A DNA stretch of 64,000 nucleotides from Rhodovulum strictum (GCF_009649175.1 NZ_WJPO01000006.1:100099-164098); one strand, 5' to 3'. Positions 1 through 9,055 are shown, counted from the first letter of the stretch. A program made the numbers and translations. The notes: generated by a model from the sequence alone, not told the origin.

Positions 1-603
1 TTCGTCGAGCAGGAGCCGCGCATCCTGCGGCCGCTGAACTATGCCAAGGGGGCGCCCGGCAAGGGCGCGCGGCTGTTCGAGGCACGCGGCGGGCGCAAGG
101 TTCTGGTCGCGCAGGCGCTGGGGCAGGTTTTCATGAAGCGGCCCTTCGACGATCCGTTCTCGGCCATCGAGCCGGTCCTGAAGGCGCATCCGCTGGGGGG
201 GCTGGCGCAGGCAGTGCTGGTCGACATGCATTGCGAGGCCACCTCGGAAAAGATGGCGATGGGCCATTTTTGCGATGGCAGGGCAAGCCTGGTGGTGGGC
301 ACCCATACCCATGTGCCCACCGCGGATGCGCAGGTTCTGCCCGGCGGCACCGGCTATCTGTCCGATGCGGGCATGTGCGGCGACTATGATTCGGTCATCG
401 GCATGGAAAAGGACGAGCCGATGCGCCGTTTCATCACCGGGATGGCCAAGGGGCGGTTCAACCCGGCCGCGGGCGAGGCGACGGTTTCGGGCGTCTATGT
501 CGAGACCGACGACCGCACAGGAAAGGCCACGCGCATCGAGATGGTGCGTCAGGGCGGGCGGCTTGCTCAGGCAGGCCCCCAAGGCGGAACGCGACCAGAG
601 TGA
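1..603 (+). CDS. YmdB/TIGR00282-family metallophosphoesterase, 5' truncated by window edge
   Basis: The reading frame is open from base 1 to the TGA at 601-603, so only about the last 200 residues are present and the start lies outside the window. The visible part carries the C-terminal metallophosphoesterase signatures: DMHCEATSEK, then VVGTHTHVPTADAQ with the metal-binding GTHTH, then YLSDAGMCGDYDSVIGM. In the family these belong to a calcineurin-like fold acting on cyclic nucleotides or phosphodiesters; the physiological substrate here is unknown. The gene is followed by about 270 bases without a supported gene and then a tRNA-Arg on the other strand. Family identity is secure, function is not. 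Confidence 0.88.
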   Translation, partial: FVEQEPRILRPLNYAKGAPGKGARLFEARGGRKVLVAQALGQVFMKRPFDDPFSAIEPVLKAHPLGGLAQAVLVDMHCEATSEKMAMGHFCDGRASLVVGTHTHVPTADAQVLPGGTGYLSDAGMCGDYDSVIGMEKDEPMRRFITGMAKGRFNPAAGEATVSGVYVETDDRTGKATRIEMVRQGGRLAQAGPQGGTRPE

Positions 604-875
604 CTCTCCGGGCTTCACACTGTGGCCCCGATATCCGGTTCATGCTGACAAAGTTCGGCATGGCTGGCCAGTGAAACCGCATGAGATTTGTTGCCGTGCT
701 GGATGACGGCATGTCGGTGATCGCACCGGTGAAAGCTGCCGCTATTCCATGCCGTTCGGGCTGATCCGCCAGGGGATGGATCCCGCATCTGCGGCGGAAC
801 CTTCGAGATCATATAAGGGCCAACAGGCTGCCAGCCATGCCCGCAATCCCGAACGGCACGACACGGGACAAGGAA

Positions 876-952
876 TGGCGACCCCGGGACGACTCGAACG
901 CCCAACATCCTGATTAGAAGTCAGGTGCTCTATCCAGTTGAGCTACGGGGCC
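876..952 (-). tRNA. tRNA-Arg (anticodon TCT)
   Basis: Read on the minus strand, the 7-bp acceptor GGCCCCG pairs with CGGGGTC (one GU pair), followed by discriminator G and an encoded CCA (876-878). The D-arm is GCTC/GAGC, the anticodon stem is CCTGA/TCAGG around loop CTTCTAA (anticodon TCT, reading AGA), and the T-arm GGGCG/CGTCC encloses TTCGAGT. The 77-nt length and all arms fit a functional tRNA. AGA is a rare codon in GC-rich genomes. Confidence 0.96.
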
Positions 953-1115
953 CTGTTCATTGTGATACCGGTTCGGACCGCGGTTCGCAAGCGCGTTCCG
1001 ATTCCGCATCCCATTGCTTTCACTAAACTTTATCGCCAACACGCATCCCACGCCCCCACTATCCTTGGCCGGGTCGGGGAGCGTTCGGCGCCAAGGGCAC
1101 GGATTGACACGACCC

Positions 1116-1433
1116 TCAGTGGGTCCACGCCCCACGGCGGTTGACGGCGAAGTTCTCGGCATAGCCCATCGGCCGAACGACCGGCTTGCGGCTTTTCGGG
1201 CGGATCACGACCGCGTCGATGCCGTGGCGGCGCGCGTAATCCTCGGCGGCCTCGCGGCTGTCAAAGCGCAGCCGGACCTGTGCCTGGGTGTCGGCGGAAC
1301 TGGTCCAGCCCATCAGGGGGTCGATCGCGCGCGGGCTGGCGGGAGCGAAATCCAGAACCCAGTGATGGGTCTTGGCCTGGCCGGATTGCATGGCGGTTTT
1401 CGCAGGCTGGTAGATGCGGGCGCGCATGGGCAT
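1116..1433 (-). CDS. NADH dehydrogenase ETC complex I accessory subunit (NDUFS4-like)
   Basis: A 105-residue protein starting [18 protein letters not shown] and containing [19 protein letters not shown], and [15 protein letters not shown], the typical arrangement of the NDUFS4/18-kDa accessory subunit family (PF04800) of alphaproteobacterial and mitochondrial complex I. The protein is a peripheral subunit of the NADH:quinone oxidoreductase matrix/cytoplasmic arm. The start is the first of two close ATGs, chosen because GGAGGAC lies just upstream. It is monocistronic and divergent from uvrB. Between the two genes lies a perfect 9-1-9 inverted repeat. Identification is confident from the fold-specific motifs and the length. 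Confidence 0.9.
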   Translation of the reverse strand: MPMRARIYQPAKTAMQSGQAKTHHWVLDFAPASPRAIDPLMGWTSSADTQAQVRLRFDSREAAEDYARRHGIDAVVIRPKSRKPVVRPMGYAENFAVNRRGAWTH

Positions 1434-1478
1434 TCTGTCCTCCGCTATTGTCCTTCCCGCCTTTATGGGGGCTTGAGC

Positions 1479-1497
1479 CCGGGGCTTCAAGCCCCGG
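1479..1497. repeat. Perfect 9-1-9 inverted repeat between the complex I subunit gene and uvrB
   Basis: CCGGGGCTT, one C, then AAGCCCCGG forms an exact dyad in the divergent promoter region. No U-tract follows on either strand, so it is not an obvious terminator. It could be an operator or simply a stable cruciform. Confidence 0.5.
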
Positions 1498-1583
1498 CAT
1501 ACCGCAGGATACAGAGATGCATCCCTCTTGAACGCCGCGCCCCGCGGGTCAAGTCTGCACCACGCTTCCGAGGAATCGCCGCC

Positions 1584-3767
1584 ATGTCGCAAACGACCGA
1601 AACGATCGCCCCCGACGCCTTTTCCGGTCTTGCCCGCCCGCGCGAAAAGCTGGAAGGCGGTCGGCGCTTCGTGATGCGCACCGAATTCCAGCCCGCAGGC
1701 GACCAGCCCGCCGCCATCGCCGCGCTGGCCGGGGGTGTGACGGCCGGCGACCGCGATCAGGTGCTGCTGGGCGCGACCGGCACGGGCAAGACCTTCACCA
1801 TGGCCAAGGTGATCGAGGAAACCCAGCGCCCGGCGATCATCCTTGCCCCCAACAAGACGCTGGCCGCGCAATTGTATGGCGAGTTCAAGGGCTTTTTCCC
1901 CGAGAACGCGGTCGAGTATTTCGTCAGCTATTACGACTATTACCAGCCCGAAGCCTACGTGCCGCGTTCGGACACCTACATAGAAAAGGAATCCCAGATC
2001 AACGAACAGATCGACCGGATGCGCCATTCCGCGACGCGCGCGCTTCTGGAACGGGATGACGTGATCATCGTGGCCTCGGTCTCGTGCATCTACGGTATCG
2101 GCAGCGTCGAGACCTATGGCGCGATGACCCAGGATCTGAAGGTCGGGGAAAGCTATGACCAGCGCAAGGTGATCGGCGATCTGGTCGCCCAGCAATACCG
2201 ACGCAACGATCAGGGGTTTCAGCGCGGCAGTTTCCGGGTGCGCGGTGACGTTCTGGAACTGTGGCCCGCCCACCTCGAGGATCGCGCCTGGCGGATGTCG
2301 TTCTTCGGCGAGGAACTGGAAAGCATCACAGAATTCGACCCGCTGACGGGACAGAAGACCGACAGTTTCGAGCGCATCCGGATCTACGCCAATTCCCACT
2401 ACGTCACGCCCCGGCCGACGATGCAGCAGGCGATCCACGCGATCCGCAAGGAGTTGCGCCAGCGGCTGGACCAGTTCGTGCAGGAGGGCAAGTTGCTGGA
2501 AGCGCAAAGGCTGGAACAGCGAACGAATTTCGATCTGGAAATGCTGGAAGCCACCGGGGTCTGCAACGGCATCGAGAATTATTCGCGCTATCTGACGGGC
2601 CGCGCACCGGGCGAGCCGCCCCCCACGCTGTTCGAGTTCATCCCAGACAATGCCATTGTTTTCGCGGATGAATCCCATGTCACCGTGCCCCAGATCGGCG
2701 GCATGTATCGCGGCGACTTCCGGCGCAAGTTCACGCTGGCCGAGCACGGGTTCCGGCTGCCCTCCTGCACCGACAACCGCCCGCTGAAGTTCGAGGAATG
2801 GGACGCGATGCGGCCGCAATCGGTCTTTGTCTCGGCGACCCCGGCCGGCTGGGAACTGGAACAGACCGGCGGCGTCTTTGTCGAGCAGGTGATCCGGCCC
2901 ACCGGGCTGCTGGATCCGCAGGTGGAAATCCGGCCGGTCGAGATGCAGGTGGATGATCTGCTGGACGAGGTGCGCAAGGTCGCGGCGCGCGGCTTCCGCA
3001 CGCTTTGCACCACGCTGACAAAACGCATGGCCGAGGATCTGACCGAGTACCTGCATGAACAGGGCATTCGCGTGCGCTATATGCATTCGGATATCGACAC
3101 CATCGAGCGGATCGAGATCCTGCGCGATTTGCGGCTTGGGGCATTCGATGTTCTGGTCGGGATCAACCTGCTGCGCGAGGGGCTGGATATTCCCGAATGC
3201 GGACTCGTTGCCATTCTGGATGCCGACAAGGAGGGGTTCCTGCGCTCCGAAACCTCGCTGATCCAGACCATCGGTCGTGCGGCGCGCAATGCCGAGGGAC
3301 GGGTCATCATGTATGCCGACCGGATCACCGGCAGCATGGAACGCGCGTTGCGCGAGACGGAGCGGCGGCGGGAAAAGCAGATTGCCTATAACATTGCGCA
3401 CGGAATCACGCCCGAGACGGTGAAGAAGAATGTCGATGATATTCTTGCCGGGCTTTATCAGGGCGATACCGACATGGCGCGCGTCACCGCAAGGGTGGAC
3501 AAGCCGATGCACGGCGCCAATCTCGAAGCGCATCTGGACGGGTTGCGGGCGGCGATGCGCAAGGCCGCCGAGAACCTGGAATTCGAGGAAGCGGCGCGCT
3601 TGCGCGACGAGATCAAGCGGCTGGAAGCGGTCGATCTGGTGCTGTCCGACGACCCGCTGGCCCGGCAATCGGCCGTAGACGAGGCGGTAGAGGCCGCCGT
3701 GGGGACCAAGGGGCGGTCGACGGCGGGGCGGGCGGGACAACGCGGCGGGAAACGGGGACGCCGTTAG
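1584..3767 (+). CDS. uvrB: UvrABC system protein B
   Basis: A 727-residue DNA damage recognition helicase of nucleotide excision repair; it receives damaged DNA from UvrA and loads UvrC. Walker A GATGTGKT is at about residues 63-70, the beta-hairpin region [13 protein letters not shown] follows, the helicase motif DESHVTVPQ and motif [10 protein letters not shown] are present, then GLDIPE and QTIGRAARN motifs. The C-terminus has the UVR domain ([17 protein letters not shown]), which contacts UvrC. A longer open frame reaches upstream, but [11 protein letters not shown] fits the family N-terminus best. The last ~30 residues are basic and Gly/Arg-rich, common in GC-rich alphas. I see no GTTC-N7-GTTC LexA box upstream, unlike uvrD in this window. 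Confidence 0.98.
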   Translation: MSQTTETIAPDAFSGLARPREKLEGGRRFVMRTEFQPAGDQPAAIAALAGGVTAGDRDQVLLGATGTGKTFTMAKVIEETQRPAIILAPNKTLAAQLYGEFKGFFPENAVEYFVSYYDYYQPEAYVPRSDTYIEKESQINEQIDRMRHSATRALLERDDVIIVASVSCIYGIGSVETYGAMTQDLKVGESYDQRKVIGDLVAQQYRRNDQGFQRGSFRVRGDVLELWPAHLEDRAWRMSFFGEELESITEFDPLTGQKTDSFERIRIYANSHYVTPRPTMQQAIHAIRKELRQRLDQFVQEGKLLEAQRLEQRTNFDLEMLEATGVCNGIENYSRYLTGRAPGEPPPTLFEFIPDNAIVFADESHVTVPQIGGMYRGDFRRKFTLAEHGFRLPSCTDNRPLKFEEWDAMRPQSVFVSATPAGWELEQTGGVFVEQVIRPTGLLDPQVEIRPVEMQVDDLLDEVRKVAARGFRTLCTTLTKRMAEDLTEYLHEQGIRVRYMHSDIDTIERIEILRDLRLGAFDVLVGINLLREGLDIPECGLVAILDADKEGFLRSETSLIQTIGRAARNAEGRVIMYADRITGSMERALRETERRREKQIAYNIAHGITPETVKKNVDDILAGLYQGDTDMARVTARVDKPMHGANLEAHLDGLRAAMRKAAENLEFEEAARLRDEIKRLEAVDLVLSDDPLARQSAVDEAVEAAVGTKGRSTAGRAGQRGGKRGRR

Positions 3768-4175
3768 GCACGGCAGGGTCGGCCGCGCGGCGCGAATCGT
3801 GCCTGACAGCCATGTTGCCCAAGGCCGAGGCGACCGGGGTTGCCCCTAGAATGCCTTGGTCGCCATCGGGCCCGAAAGGGGGGACAACGCGGCCCCAAGG
3901 GACGGACGAGGGGAACAGGGTCCAGCCTCGCCACGACGCTGTGTCTTTTCTGCGACAGCCAGACCCAAGGCGCCCACCTCGGGTCGGTGGGCAGCCCTGC
4001 AATCGGGCCTTGATTCCTAGACATTATTTCTGGAATTCATAAAGCTTAACAACCCTGAATACCGAAAAAGACAGGTTGAGTCGCCCCTGACGCGACCATA
4101 TAGGCGAAAAACGGCTTATTCAGAGGGCGGACAATGCCGCCCCGCCTTAGCAAGTAACAGAACGAGGGGTTGGGC
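3768..4175. other. Non-coding gap of about 400 bases
   Basis: GC-rich first half with no credible gene; an open frame at 3812-4042 has no family features or ribosome site and is treated as chance. The second half (from about 4020) becomes AT-richer and holds the promoter of the next gene. Confidence 0.6.
4076..4104 (+). promoter_or_regulatory. Likely sigma-70 promoter of the 4176 gene
   Basis: TTGAGT (4076-4081), 17-base spacer, TATAGG (4099-4104). It sits in a locally AT-rich stretch about 72 bases upstream of the ATG. This is one of the better-matching housekeeping promoters visible in the window. Confidence 0.55.
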
Positions 4176-4760
4176 ATGTCTGCGCAGAACGCGAGCCCGG
4201 TCGGCCAAGATACGTTTTCACCAAACCATCCCGTGTCCGGTGGCAGGGGACGGGGCTTGCAATCCCTGATCCTGGACTACGGGTATTTCGAGCAGCTTTG
4301 CGCCGAAGCTCTTGAAGAACAATCGGAAATGGGCCGCCGGATCTCGCGCCGGACTGCCACCGCCCGCCCGACCGAAGGGACCACCACCAGCCTTTTTCCC
4401 GGCGCGGCCGAGGCCGCCCCGGCGGGGACCGGACCGCTTTCGCCGGACCGCGTCGCCCGACGCAGCATGCTGGCCCGCAACACCTTTGGCAGCGCCCTGC
4501 CCCTGCACGGCAAAAGCGTGGTGATGAACGGATCGGATCGCGATATTCGCGAACTGGATGCCATCGAGAGCCGGATCATGCTGCTGAAATACCAGATGCA
4601 GGAACTGGAAAATGCAATCCTTGAAACGCGGCCGACGAATGCACGGGATGCGTCGACAAAACTGAAATTCATGGTCGCGCTGCTGATGAGCGCAACGCAT
4701 TTCGAGAAGGACTATTTCGCCTATCTCGTCGAGGAATGCGCCGAAGTGGTGGCGGCCTGA
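4176..4760 (+). CDS. Uncharacterised protein, 194 aa
   Basis: I do not recognise a named family. The start at 4176 is chosen over an upstream TTG because GAGGGG (4164-4169) lies six bases before this ATG. The N-terminal half is low complexity (Gly, Ala, Pro, Thr rich). The C-terminal third (LDAIESRIMLLKYQMQELEN, then LKFMVALLMSATHFEKDYFA) is predicted helical with a likely short coiled coil. There is no signal peptide or convincing membrane span. A good sigma-70-like promoter and strong ribosome site argue that it is expressed. It stands alone between uvrB and a secreted protein. Probably a lineage-restricted cytoplasmic protein. Confidence 0.72.
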   Translation: MSAQNASPVGQDTFSPNHPVSGGRGRGLQSLILDYGYFEQLCAEALEEQSEMGRRISRRTATARPTEGTTTSLFPGAAEAAPAGTGPLSPDRVARRSMLARNTFGSALPLHGKSVVMNGSDRDIRELDAIESRIMLLKYQMQELENAILETRPTNARDASTKLKFMVALLMSATHFEKDYFAYLVEECAEVVAA

Positions 4761-5028
4761 CAAGAGGCGCAGGGTGGATGCCAACCCACCGATCCGACCG
4801 CCATTGCCCGCACCGGAGGGTTTCACCCACCCTACGCCAGCCCGCAGACGATTGGCCACGGGCATGCATCCGTTTGCGGGATTGACGACGGTCAATGTGG
4901 CCCGGCAGGGTTGCTTCAGTATGACATCGGGGAGTGGGGCGCCTTGGGCGCGGGATGGCTGGATGGCGGTCCGCGGTCGTGTGGGCTTTCGCCCCGCCCC
5001 GCAGCGGCCATATCCGGGGAGAGAAAAG

Positions 5029-5535
5029 ATGCCGTCTGTCCGCCTGTCTTCCGCGCTTGTCGCGCTCTGTCTTGTCGCCCCGCCCGCCGCGGCGCAGTTC
5101 ACCGAAGAGGTGCTGCTGCGTCAGGGGGCTTGGCACGTTTCCTATGTGCGCAATGACTTCACCGGCGCGGACTGGTGCGAGGCGGCAACCGTCAACCGAG
5201 AGGGCACCTCGTTCGACATCACGCTGTTCTCGGACGGGGCGGCGGCGATGTATATCATGGATGATGGCTGGGATTTCGGCGGACATGCCTATTTCCCCAT
5301 CGTGATCGACATCGACCGCTCGCGCTGGACGATCGAGGCGACGGCGGGCGGAACCGCGATCTCGTTCTTCTTCAGCGAGGATCTTGCGACGCGGCGCTTC
5401 CTGCGGGAATTGCAGGCGGGCAATGCGGTGGCGGTCTATGAACAGGGCATGTCGCGACCCTTTGCCCGGTTCTCGCTCAGCGGTTCGCGCGTGGCCATCA
5501 ACGCGGTGTTCCAGTGCTGGGGCATGATCCAGTAG
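5029..5535 (+). CDS. Uncharacterised secreted protein, 168 aa
   Basis: The protein begins MPSVRLSSALVALCLVAPPAAAQ, a clear Sec signal peptide with probable cleavage after AAA (about residue 22), so it is periplasmic or exported. The mature part has two cysteines (CEAATVN and near the C-terminus QCWGMIQ) that could form a disulfide, and alternating strand-like segments. Start chosen at 5029 because GGGGAGAGAAAAG lies just upstream and the signal peptide begins there; a longer open frame upstream lacks these features. No family recognised. The ydcF-like gene follows 22 bases downstream on the same strand, so the two may be cotranscribed. Confidence 0.75.
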   Translation: MPSVRLSSALVALCLVAPPAAAQFTEEVLLRQGAWHVSYVRNDFTGADWCEAATVNREGTSFDITLFSDGAAAMYIMDDGWDFGGHAYFPIVIDIDRSRWTIEATAGGTAISFFFSEDLATRRFLRELQAGNAVAVYEQGMSRPFARFSLSGSRVAINAVFQCWGMIQ

Positions 5536-5557
5536 GGACGGCGCGGGCGCCTGGCGC

Positions 5558-6022
5558 ATGGGACATGCGATCCTGATCCTGGGCGCGGCGATGCGGCCCG
5601 ACGGCACGCCCGGCGCGGCGCTGGTACGGCGTGCCCGTCATGGGGCGGCGCTGTGGCGGGCGGCACCGGGGGCGATGGTGCTGGCCAGCGGCGCGCAGGG
5701 CGAGGCGCAGGCGATCGCCGCGATCTGCCGCGCCGAAGGGGTGCCCGAAGACCGGATCGTGCTGGAACAGTCCGCCCGCAACACCGCCGAGAACATTGCC
5801 TTTTCGGCCGAGATTCTGGCCGGGTTGGGCATCGTCCGGGTGACGCTGGTCAGCGATTACTACCATCTGCCGCGGGCGCGTCTTCTGGCGGCGCGGGCCG
5901 GGTTGCGCGTGGTCCCGGCGGCGCCGCGCCACGGCATCGGACGGCCGCATCGCCATGCCTGGCTGGTACTGCGCGAAGCGGCGGCGCTGGTCGCGGCGCT
6001 CAGCGCCAGACGTCGACGGTGA
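5558..6022 (+). CDS. YdcF/SanA-type DUF218 protein
   Basis: A 154-residue DUF218-family protein. It shows the family pattern: MGHAILILGAAMRPDG at the start, ASGAQGEAQAIAAICRAEGVPEDRIVLEQSARNTAENIAFS in the middle, and VTLVSDYYHLPRARLLA. Members include SanA, ElyC and YdcF, linked to envelope integrity. This one has no obvious membrane anchor and is at the short end of the family. Its last 23 bases overlap the 3' end of the convergent gene at 6000-6392. The start has no strong ribosome site, but translational linkage to the secreted protein upstream is possible. Confidence 0.85.
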   Translation: MGHAILILGAAMRPDGTPGAALVRRARHGAALWRAAPGAMVLASGAQGEAQAIAAICRAEGVPEDRIVLEQSARNTAENIAFSAEILAGLGIVRVTLVSDYYHLPRARLLAARAGLRVVPAAPRHGIGRPHRHAWLVLREAAALVAALSARRRR

Positions 6023-6392
6023 CGTAGTCGCCGCGTCCGCCCTGCCCCCAGATCCGCACCACGACCATCGCACCGCCTGCAAGGATGGCACGCGCGGCAG
6101 CCGGGTCGATCCGGCCACCTATCAGCATCCGTTCCATTGCCGCACGATTGTTCGCGTCTGCGAAGAACGGATCGCCCTCGTCGCCCGGATCGCGCCGCCC
6201 GAAGCGGTGGAAATTGGCGCGGTCCTGGCGCAGGATCTGCCAAGGCTCGGTCAACCGCTCGCCGCGCGAATTGTACAGATCCTGCGGGCCGATGACGGCG
6301 ACATATTCACCGACAAGCTGCTGCGCGGCGGCGGCAACGGGGGCAAGCGCCACCGCCAGGGCAAGGGCTGCGGAACGGGCAAGCGACGGCAT
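6000..6392 (-). CDS. Uncharacterised periplasmic protein, 130 aa
   Basis: Starts MPSLARSAALALAVALAPVAAAAQ, a clear Sec signal peptide with cleavage near residue 24. The mature part, about 106 residues, contains VGEYVAVIGPQDLYNSRGERL and RAILAGGAMVVVRIWGQGGRGDY; no named family recognised. The ATG at 6392 is supported by GGAGG eight bases upstream; earlier in-frame starts would bury the signal peptide. Its 3' end overlaps the convergent YdcF-like gene by 23 bases. It lies downstream of the monooxygenase-like and UspA genes on the same strand, with an 82-base gap. Confidence 0.75.
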   Translation of the reverse strand: MPSLARSAALALAVALAPVAAAAQQLVGEYVAVIGPQDLYNSRGERLTEPWQILRQDRANFHRFGRRDPGDEGDPFFADANNRAAMERMLIGGRIDPAAARAILAGGAMVVVRIWGQGGRGDYVTVDVWR

Positions 6393-6474
6393 CGGCGGAA
6401 CCTCCGGGTCTGGCATGGCCTGCGGATTGTCTGTTCGGGCGCGGGCCGGCGCATTGACGCCGGTCACGCCGCCG

Positions 6475-6795
6475 TCAGTTGAAGCTGTCGAACACCTCAT
6501 ACATCACCGGCTCGAAATTCTTGCACAGTTCGGCAAAGCGGCGATTGCGCGCGCGCATCTCGTCCGAGCGCAGCATCGCCTGGAAATCGTCGCGCCGCTG
6601 CCATTGCGAATAATTGGCGATCCGGGTCTGCGCATCGTTCACATGCAGCCCTGCGCCGATGAAGCCCGGCTGTTTCGAGATGAAGTTCCGATAGGCGTCC
6701 TGCAACTCGTCCAGCAGATCCTGGCAGGTGCCGGGGGTCACCTCGAAGGTGGTGATGACGGTCTGCAACTCGGCATCGCGCGAAATGGTGGGCAT
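6475..6795 (-). CDS. Antibiotic biosynthesis monooxygenase (ABM) domain protein
   Basis: A 106-residue single-domain protein of the dimeric alpha/beta-barrel ABM family (PF03992): TVITTFEVTPGTCQDLLDEL, then PGFIGAGLHVNDAQTRIANYSQW, ending in a helix with ELCKNFEPVMYEVF. Relatives act as small monooxygenases, heme-degrading enzymes or simply ligand binders; the substrate cannot be read from the sequence. It lies 27 bases downstream of the UspA gene on the same strand, with AGGAGAGG before its ATG, so a small stress-related operon is plausible. Confidence 0.8.
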   Translation of the reverse strand: MPTISRDAELQTVITTFEVTPGTCQDLLDELQDAYRNFISKQPGFIGAGLHVNDAQTRIANYSQWQRRDDFQAMLRSDEMRARNRRFAELCKNFEPVMYEVFDSFN

Positions 6796-6822
6796 GGAAA
6801 CCTCTCCTTGGGCCTCTTGGAA

Positions 6823-7230
6823 CTAGCGCAGCACATGCACCGAGCAGGGCGCGTGGCGCACCACCCGGGCGGCAGTCGAGCCGAGGAAGTAATCCTTCAG
6901 CCCCGGACGGTGCGACTGCATCACGATGCAGTCGATGTCATGATGCTCGGCATAATCGACGATGGTGATGCCGGCATGGCCCGTGACCACGCGGGTCTCG
7001 ACATCGGGGGCGTCCTGAAGATCGCCGGCCAGATCGGCGCGGATCGCCTCGCGGGTCTGGGCCTCCTGATCCTCGGCAAGATATTGCGCCACATAGGGCG
7101 GGATCGCCTCGGCCACGGTCAGGACGGTGATCCGGCCATCGGCCGCGCGCAACCTGCGCGCCAGTGCGATCACCTCGTCGAGATTCGGGCCGTGATCGAC
7201 GGCTACGGGAACGAGTATGTTGTTGTACAT
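6823..7230 (-). CDS. Universal stress protein UspA family
   Basis: A 135-residue single Usp domain. N-terminal MYNNILVPVAVD is the family first strand, DGRITVLTVAEAIPPYV follows, and the C-terminal ATP-binding loop reads VMQSHRPGLKDYFLGSTAARVVRHAPCSVHVL, including the G-x-GS-type phosphate loop with LGSTA. This indicates an ATP-binding cytoplasmic stress protein. The start is placed at 7230 rather than at the upstream in-frame ATG because MYNNILVPV matches the family start. It is upstream of the ABM gene and probably cotranscribed with it. Confidence 0.92.
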   Translation of the reverse strand: MYNNILVPVAVDHGPNLDEVIALARRLRAADGRITVLTVAEAIPPYVAQYLAEDQEAQTREAIRADLAGDLQDAPDVETRVVTGHAGITIVDYAEHHDIDCIVMQSHRPGLKDYFLGSTAARVVRHAPCSVHVLR

Positions 7231-7294
7231 TGGGTCTGCCCTCTCTCTGCCCATCTAGAATGGCAAAGGCGGGAAGATGCAACCTTGACGCAAA

Positions 7295-7930
7295 TCATCC
7301 CCGCGCGAAGGCCAGCACCTCGTCGGCCAGCGCGGCTATCTCGGCGGCGGCCGGGCCGCGCCGCGCGGCTTCCTGCACACCCTGGCCATGGCCCAGCGTC
7401 TCGGCATAGACGACGCGGTTGGCCAACCGTGCCTCGGCCAGCGTGGCGGCAAGCCCTGCCGCAGTCTCGGCGACCTCGGCGGCCAGCCGCGTGCCCGCCT
7501 TGATCCGGTTCAGCACCACCAGCGCCGCCTTGTCCTCGCGCCGGGCCAGATCGAGAACGCCTTCGGTCGCCCACAGGTCCACATGGCTGACCGCCACGGG
7601 GACAAGCACCAGATCGGCGGCGCGCAGCGCGGGGCGCAGATCGCTGTCGGCCTTGGGGGGCGTGTCGATCAGCACGATGTCATGGGCACGGGCAAGCTTG
7701 GCGCATTCATATTCCACGCCCCAGGCCGAGGCGGTGGAAAACTCCATGTCGGACATCTCGCGCCCCTTGATCCGGGCCATGAACCAGCGTCCCAGACTGC
7801 CCTGCGGATCGGTGTCGATCAGCGCAACACCCAGCCCCCGGCTGGCATAGGCCACGGCAAGATTGGCCGCGAGCGTGGTCTTGCCCGAGCCGCCCTTCTG
7901 CTGCGCGATGGTGATGATCGTGCCGGTCAT
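7295..7930 (-). CDS. ParA-family partition-type ATPase
   Basis: A 211-residue deviant Walker ATPase: MTGTIITIAQQKGGSGKTTLAANLAVAYA contains KGGSGKTT at residues 12-19, then ALIDTDPQGSLGRWF and VLIDTPPKADSD. It is orphan: there is no adjacent parB, so it is more likely one of the chromosomal ParA-like positioning proteins (PpfA/MipZ-like group or similar) than a plasmid partition protein. Cytoplasmic, expected to bind nucleoid or cargo in an ATP-dependent way. It is transcribed divergently from the outer-membrane-like gene at 8115. Confidence 0.88.
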   Translation of the reverse strand: MTGTIITIAQQKGGSGKTTLAANLAVAYASRGLGVALIDTDPQGSLGRWFMARIKGREMSDMEFSTASAWGVEYECAKLARAHDIVLIDTPPKADSDLRPALRAADLVLVPVAVSHVDLWATEGVLDLARREDKAALVVLNRIKAGTRLAAEVAETAAGLAATLAEARLANRVVYAETLGHGQGVQEAARRGPAAAEIAALADEVLAFARG

Positions 7931-8114
7931 GTCCGCCCCCCGCACCTTTCCGCTGCGCCGCAGCATAGGGCGCGCGGCGCAGATTGCCCAGCCCAAAACG
8001 GCGCACGCCCCTGTGGCCGCCGCACCGCGCGCGCGGCAGAAATCGCACCCGGGGCTATCGGTCAACGGCAGGGCGATTATTCTGGCGCGGACCTCGCCCC
8101 TCAGGGAATCCCGG

Positions 8115-8834
8115 ATGCGCCGCAGCGCCCTTTTGGCCCTGACATTCTGGCCGCTCGCCGCACCGATGGCCACGGCCGGGGCGTGGCTGCGCGACGAGGG
8201 CGCGGCGATGCTGGCCTTCGCGCATGAGATCACCGAGGCAGGCGGGTCGCGGGCGGGCTATACTTCGGTCTATGGCGAATACGGGCTCACCCCGCGGCTG
8301 ACGCTGGGGCTGGACGCGGGCAAGGGCGAGGCGGCCGATGACTGGAAGGCGGTGGTCTTCCTGCGCATGGGGCGCGAATTCGACTGGCTGCCGGGCCGCG
8401 TGGCCGCCGAGTTCGGGATCGGCGCAGCGGGCACGCCCGGCGGCGAGGTCGGGGCCGTCCTGCAACCGGGGCTGAGCTGGGGGCACAGTTTCGAAACCGG
8501 GCTGGGCTGGGCCTGGGTCAATCTGGACGCCAGGGGGATCTTCGGACTTTCCGCCGCCTCCGACACCGCACCGCCCGCCTTTGCGGGCCTGCCCGTTACG
8601 CTGACCGAGGGTTACAAGCTGGACCTGACACTGGGGCTGAACCTGAGCGAGCGCACGCAGATCAGCCTCCAGATGCGCTTCGAGGATCCGGCCGAAGGCG
8701 ATCAGACGCTACGCCTTGTTCCCGCCGTCGCGCGGCGTGTGGGCGATCGGGGCTGGCTCACCCTCAGCGGCATTGTCGGGCTGGAAAGGGACGGCGCATT
8801 GGGTCTGGCGCTGGGTAGCCACATAGAGTTCTGA
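8115..8834 (+). CDS. Putative outer-membrane beta-barrel protein, 239 aa
   Basis: N-terminal signal peptide MRRSALLALTFWPLAAPMATAGA, then repeated amphipathic strands with Tyr/Gly-rich turns (SVYGEYGLTPRLTLGLDAG, LTEGYKLDLTLGLNLSERTQISLQM) and a final ALGSHIEF. A C-terminal phenylalanine at the end of a last strand is the hallmark recognised by the BAM machinery. The start at 8115 follows AGGGA and yields the signal peptide; longer upstream frames lack one. No named family recognised; probably a small lineage-specific barrel. An 11-bp stem inverted repeat lies just downstream. Confidence 0.75.
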   Translation: MRRSALLALTFWPLAAPMATAGAWLRDEGAAMLAFAHEITEAGGSRAGYTSVYGEYGLTPRLTLGLDAGKGEAADDWKAVVFLRMGREFDWLPGRVAAEFGIGAAGTPGGEVGAVLQPGLSWGHSFETGLGWAWVNLDARGIFGLSAASDTAPPAFAGLPVTLTEGYKLDLTLGLNLSERTQISLQMRFEDPAEGDQTLRLVPAVARRVGDRGWLTLSGIVGLERDGALGLALGSHIEF

Positions 8835-8890
8835 GCGCGGCATCGCCGATTCGCACGCGGCCGGGCCGGTCCTGTCCCACCGCTCCCCTG

Positions 8891-8930
8891 CCCCGGACAA
8901 TCACCGCTCCGCCCCCCGCATTGTCCGGGG
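8891..8930. repeat. 11-bp perfect inverted repeat with C-rich 18-base loop
   Basis: CCCCGGACAAT (8891-8901) and ATTGTCCGGGG (8920-8930) are exact reverse complements, enclosing a loop that is almost only C and G. It lies 57 bases after the stop at 8834. No U-run follows, so it may be a factor-dependent terminator or mRNA-stabilising hairpin, or a regulatory site for the Hint gene. Confidence 0.6.
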
Positions 8931-9055
8931 ACACCCGCGCAATGGGCAGCCCGGCTTTGACAGACAGGGCAGGATCTGGGCAGTCTCGGCGATCGTCTGT
9001 CTGCATAACGGGTGGGGGCTCTTGCAGATGTGACCAGACCGGAAGGACTGATCGC

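Noticed and set aside
604..875. Possible gene between the phosphoesterase and tRNA-Arg
   Set aside because: Frames on both strands lack starts with ribosome sites and show no recognisable family; treated as intergenic.
1434..1583. LexA box at uvrB
   Set aside because: Searched by eye for GTTC-N7-GTTC and GAAC-N7-GAAC and found none.
1116..3740. An 874-codon minus-strand frame over uvrB, and similar long frames opposite coxL, SulP, and the ABC exporter
   Set aside because: High-GC antisense shadows of strong genes; no family features, no ribosome sites.
3812..4042. A 76-codon frame after uvrB
   Set aside because: No ribosome site and no family features; composition like the flanking non-coding DNA.
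8957..9009. TTGACA as a promoter of the first Hint gene
   Set aside because: No acceptable -10 at 15-19 bases; only the -35 matches.
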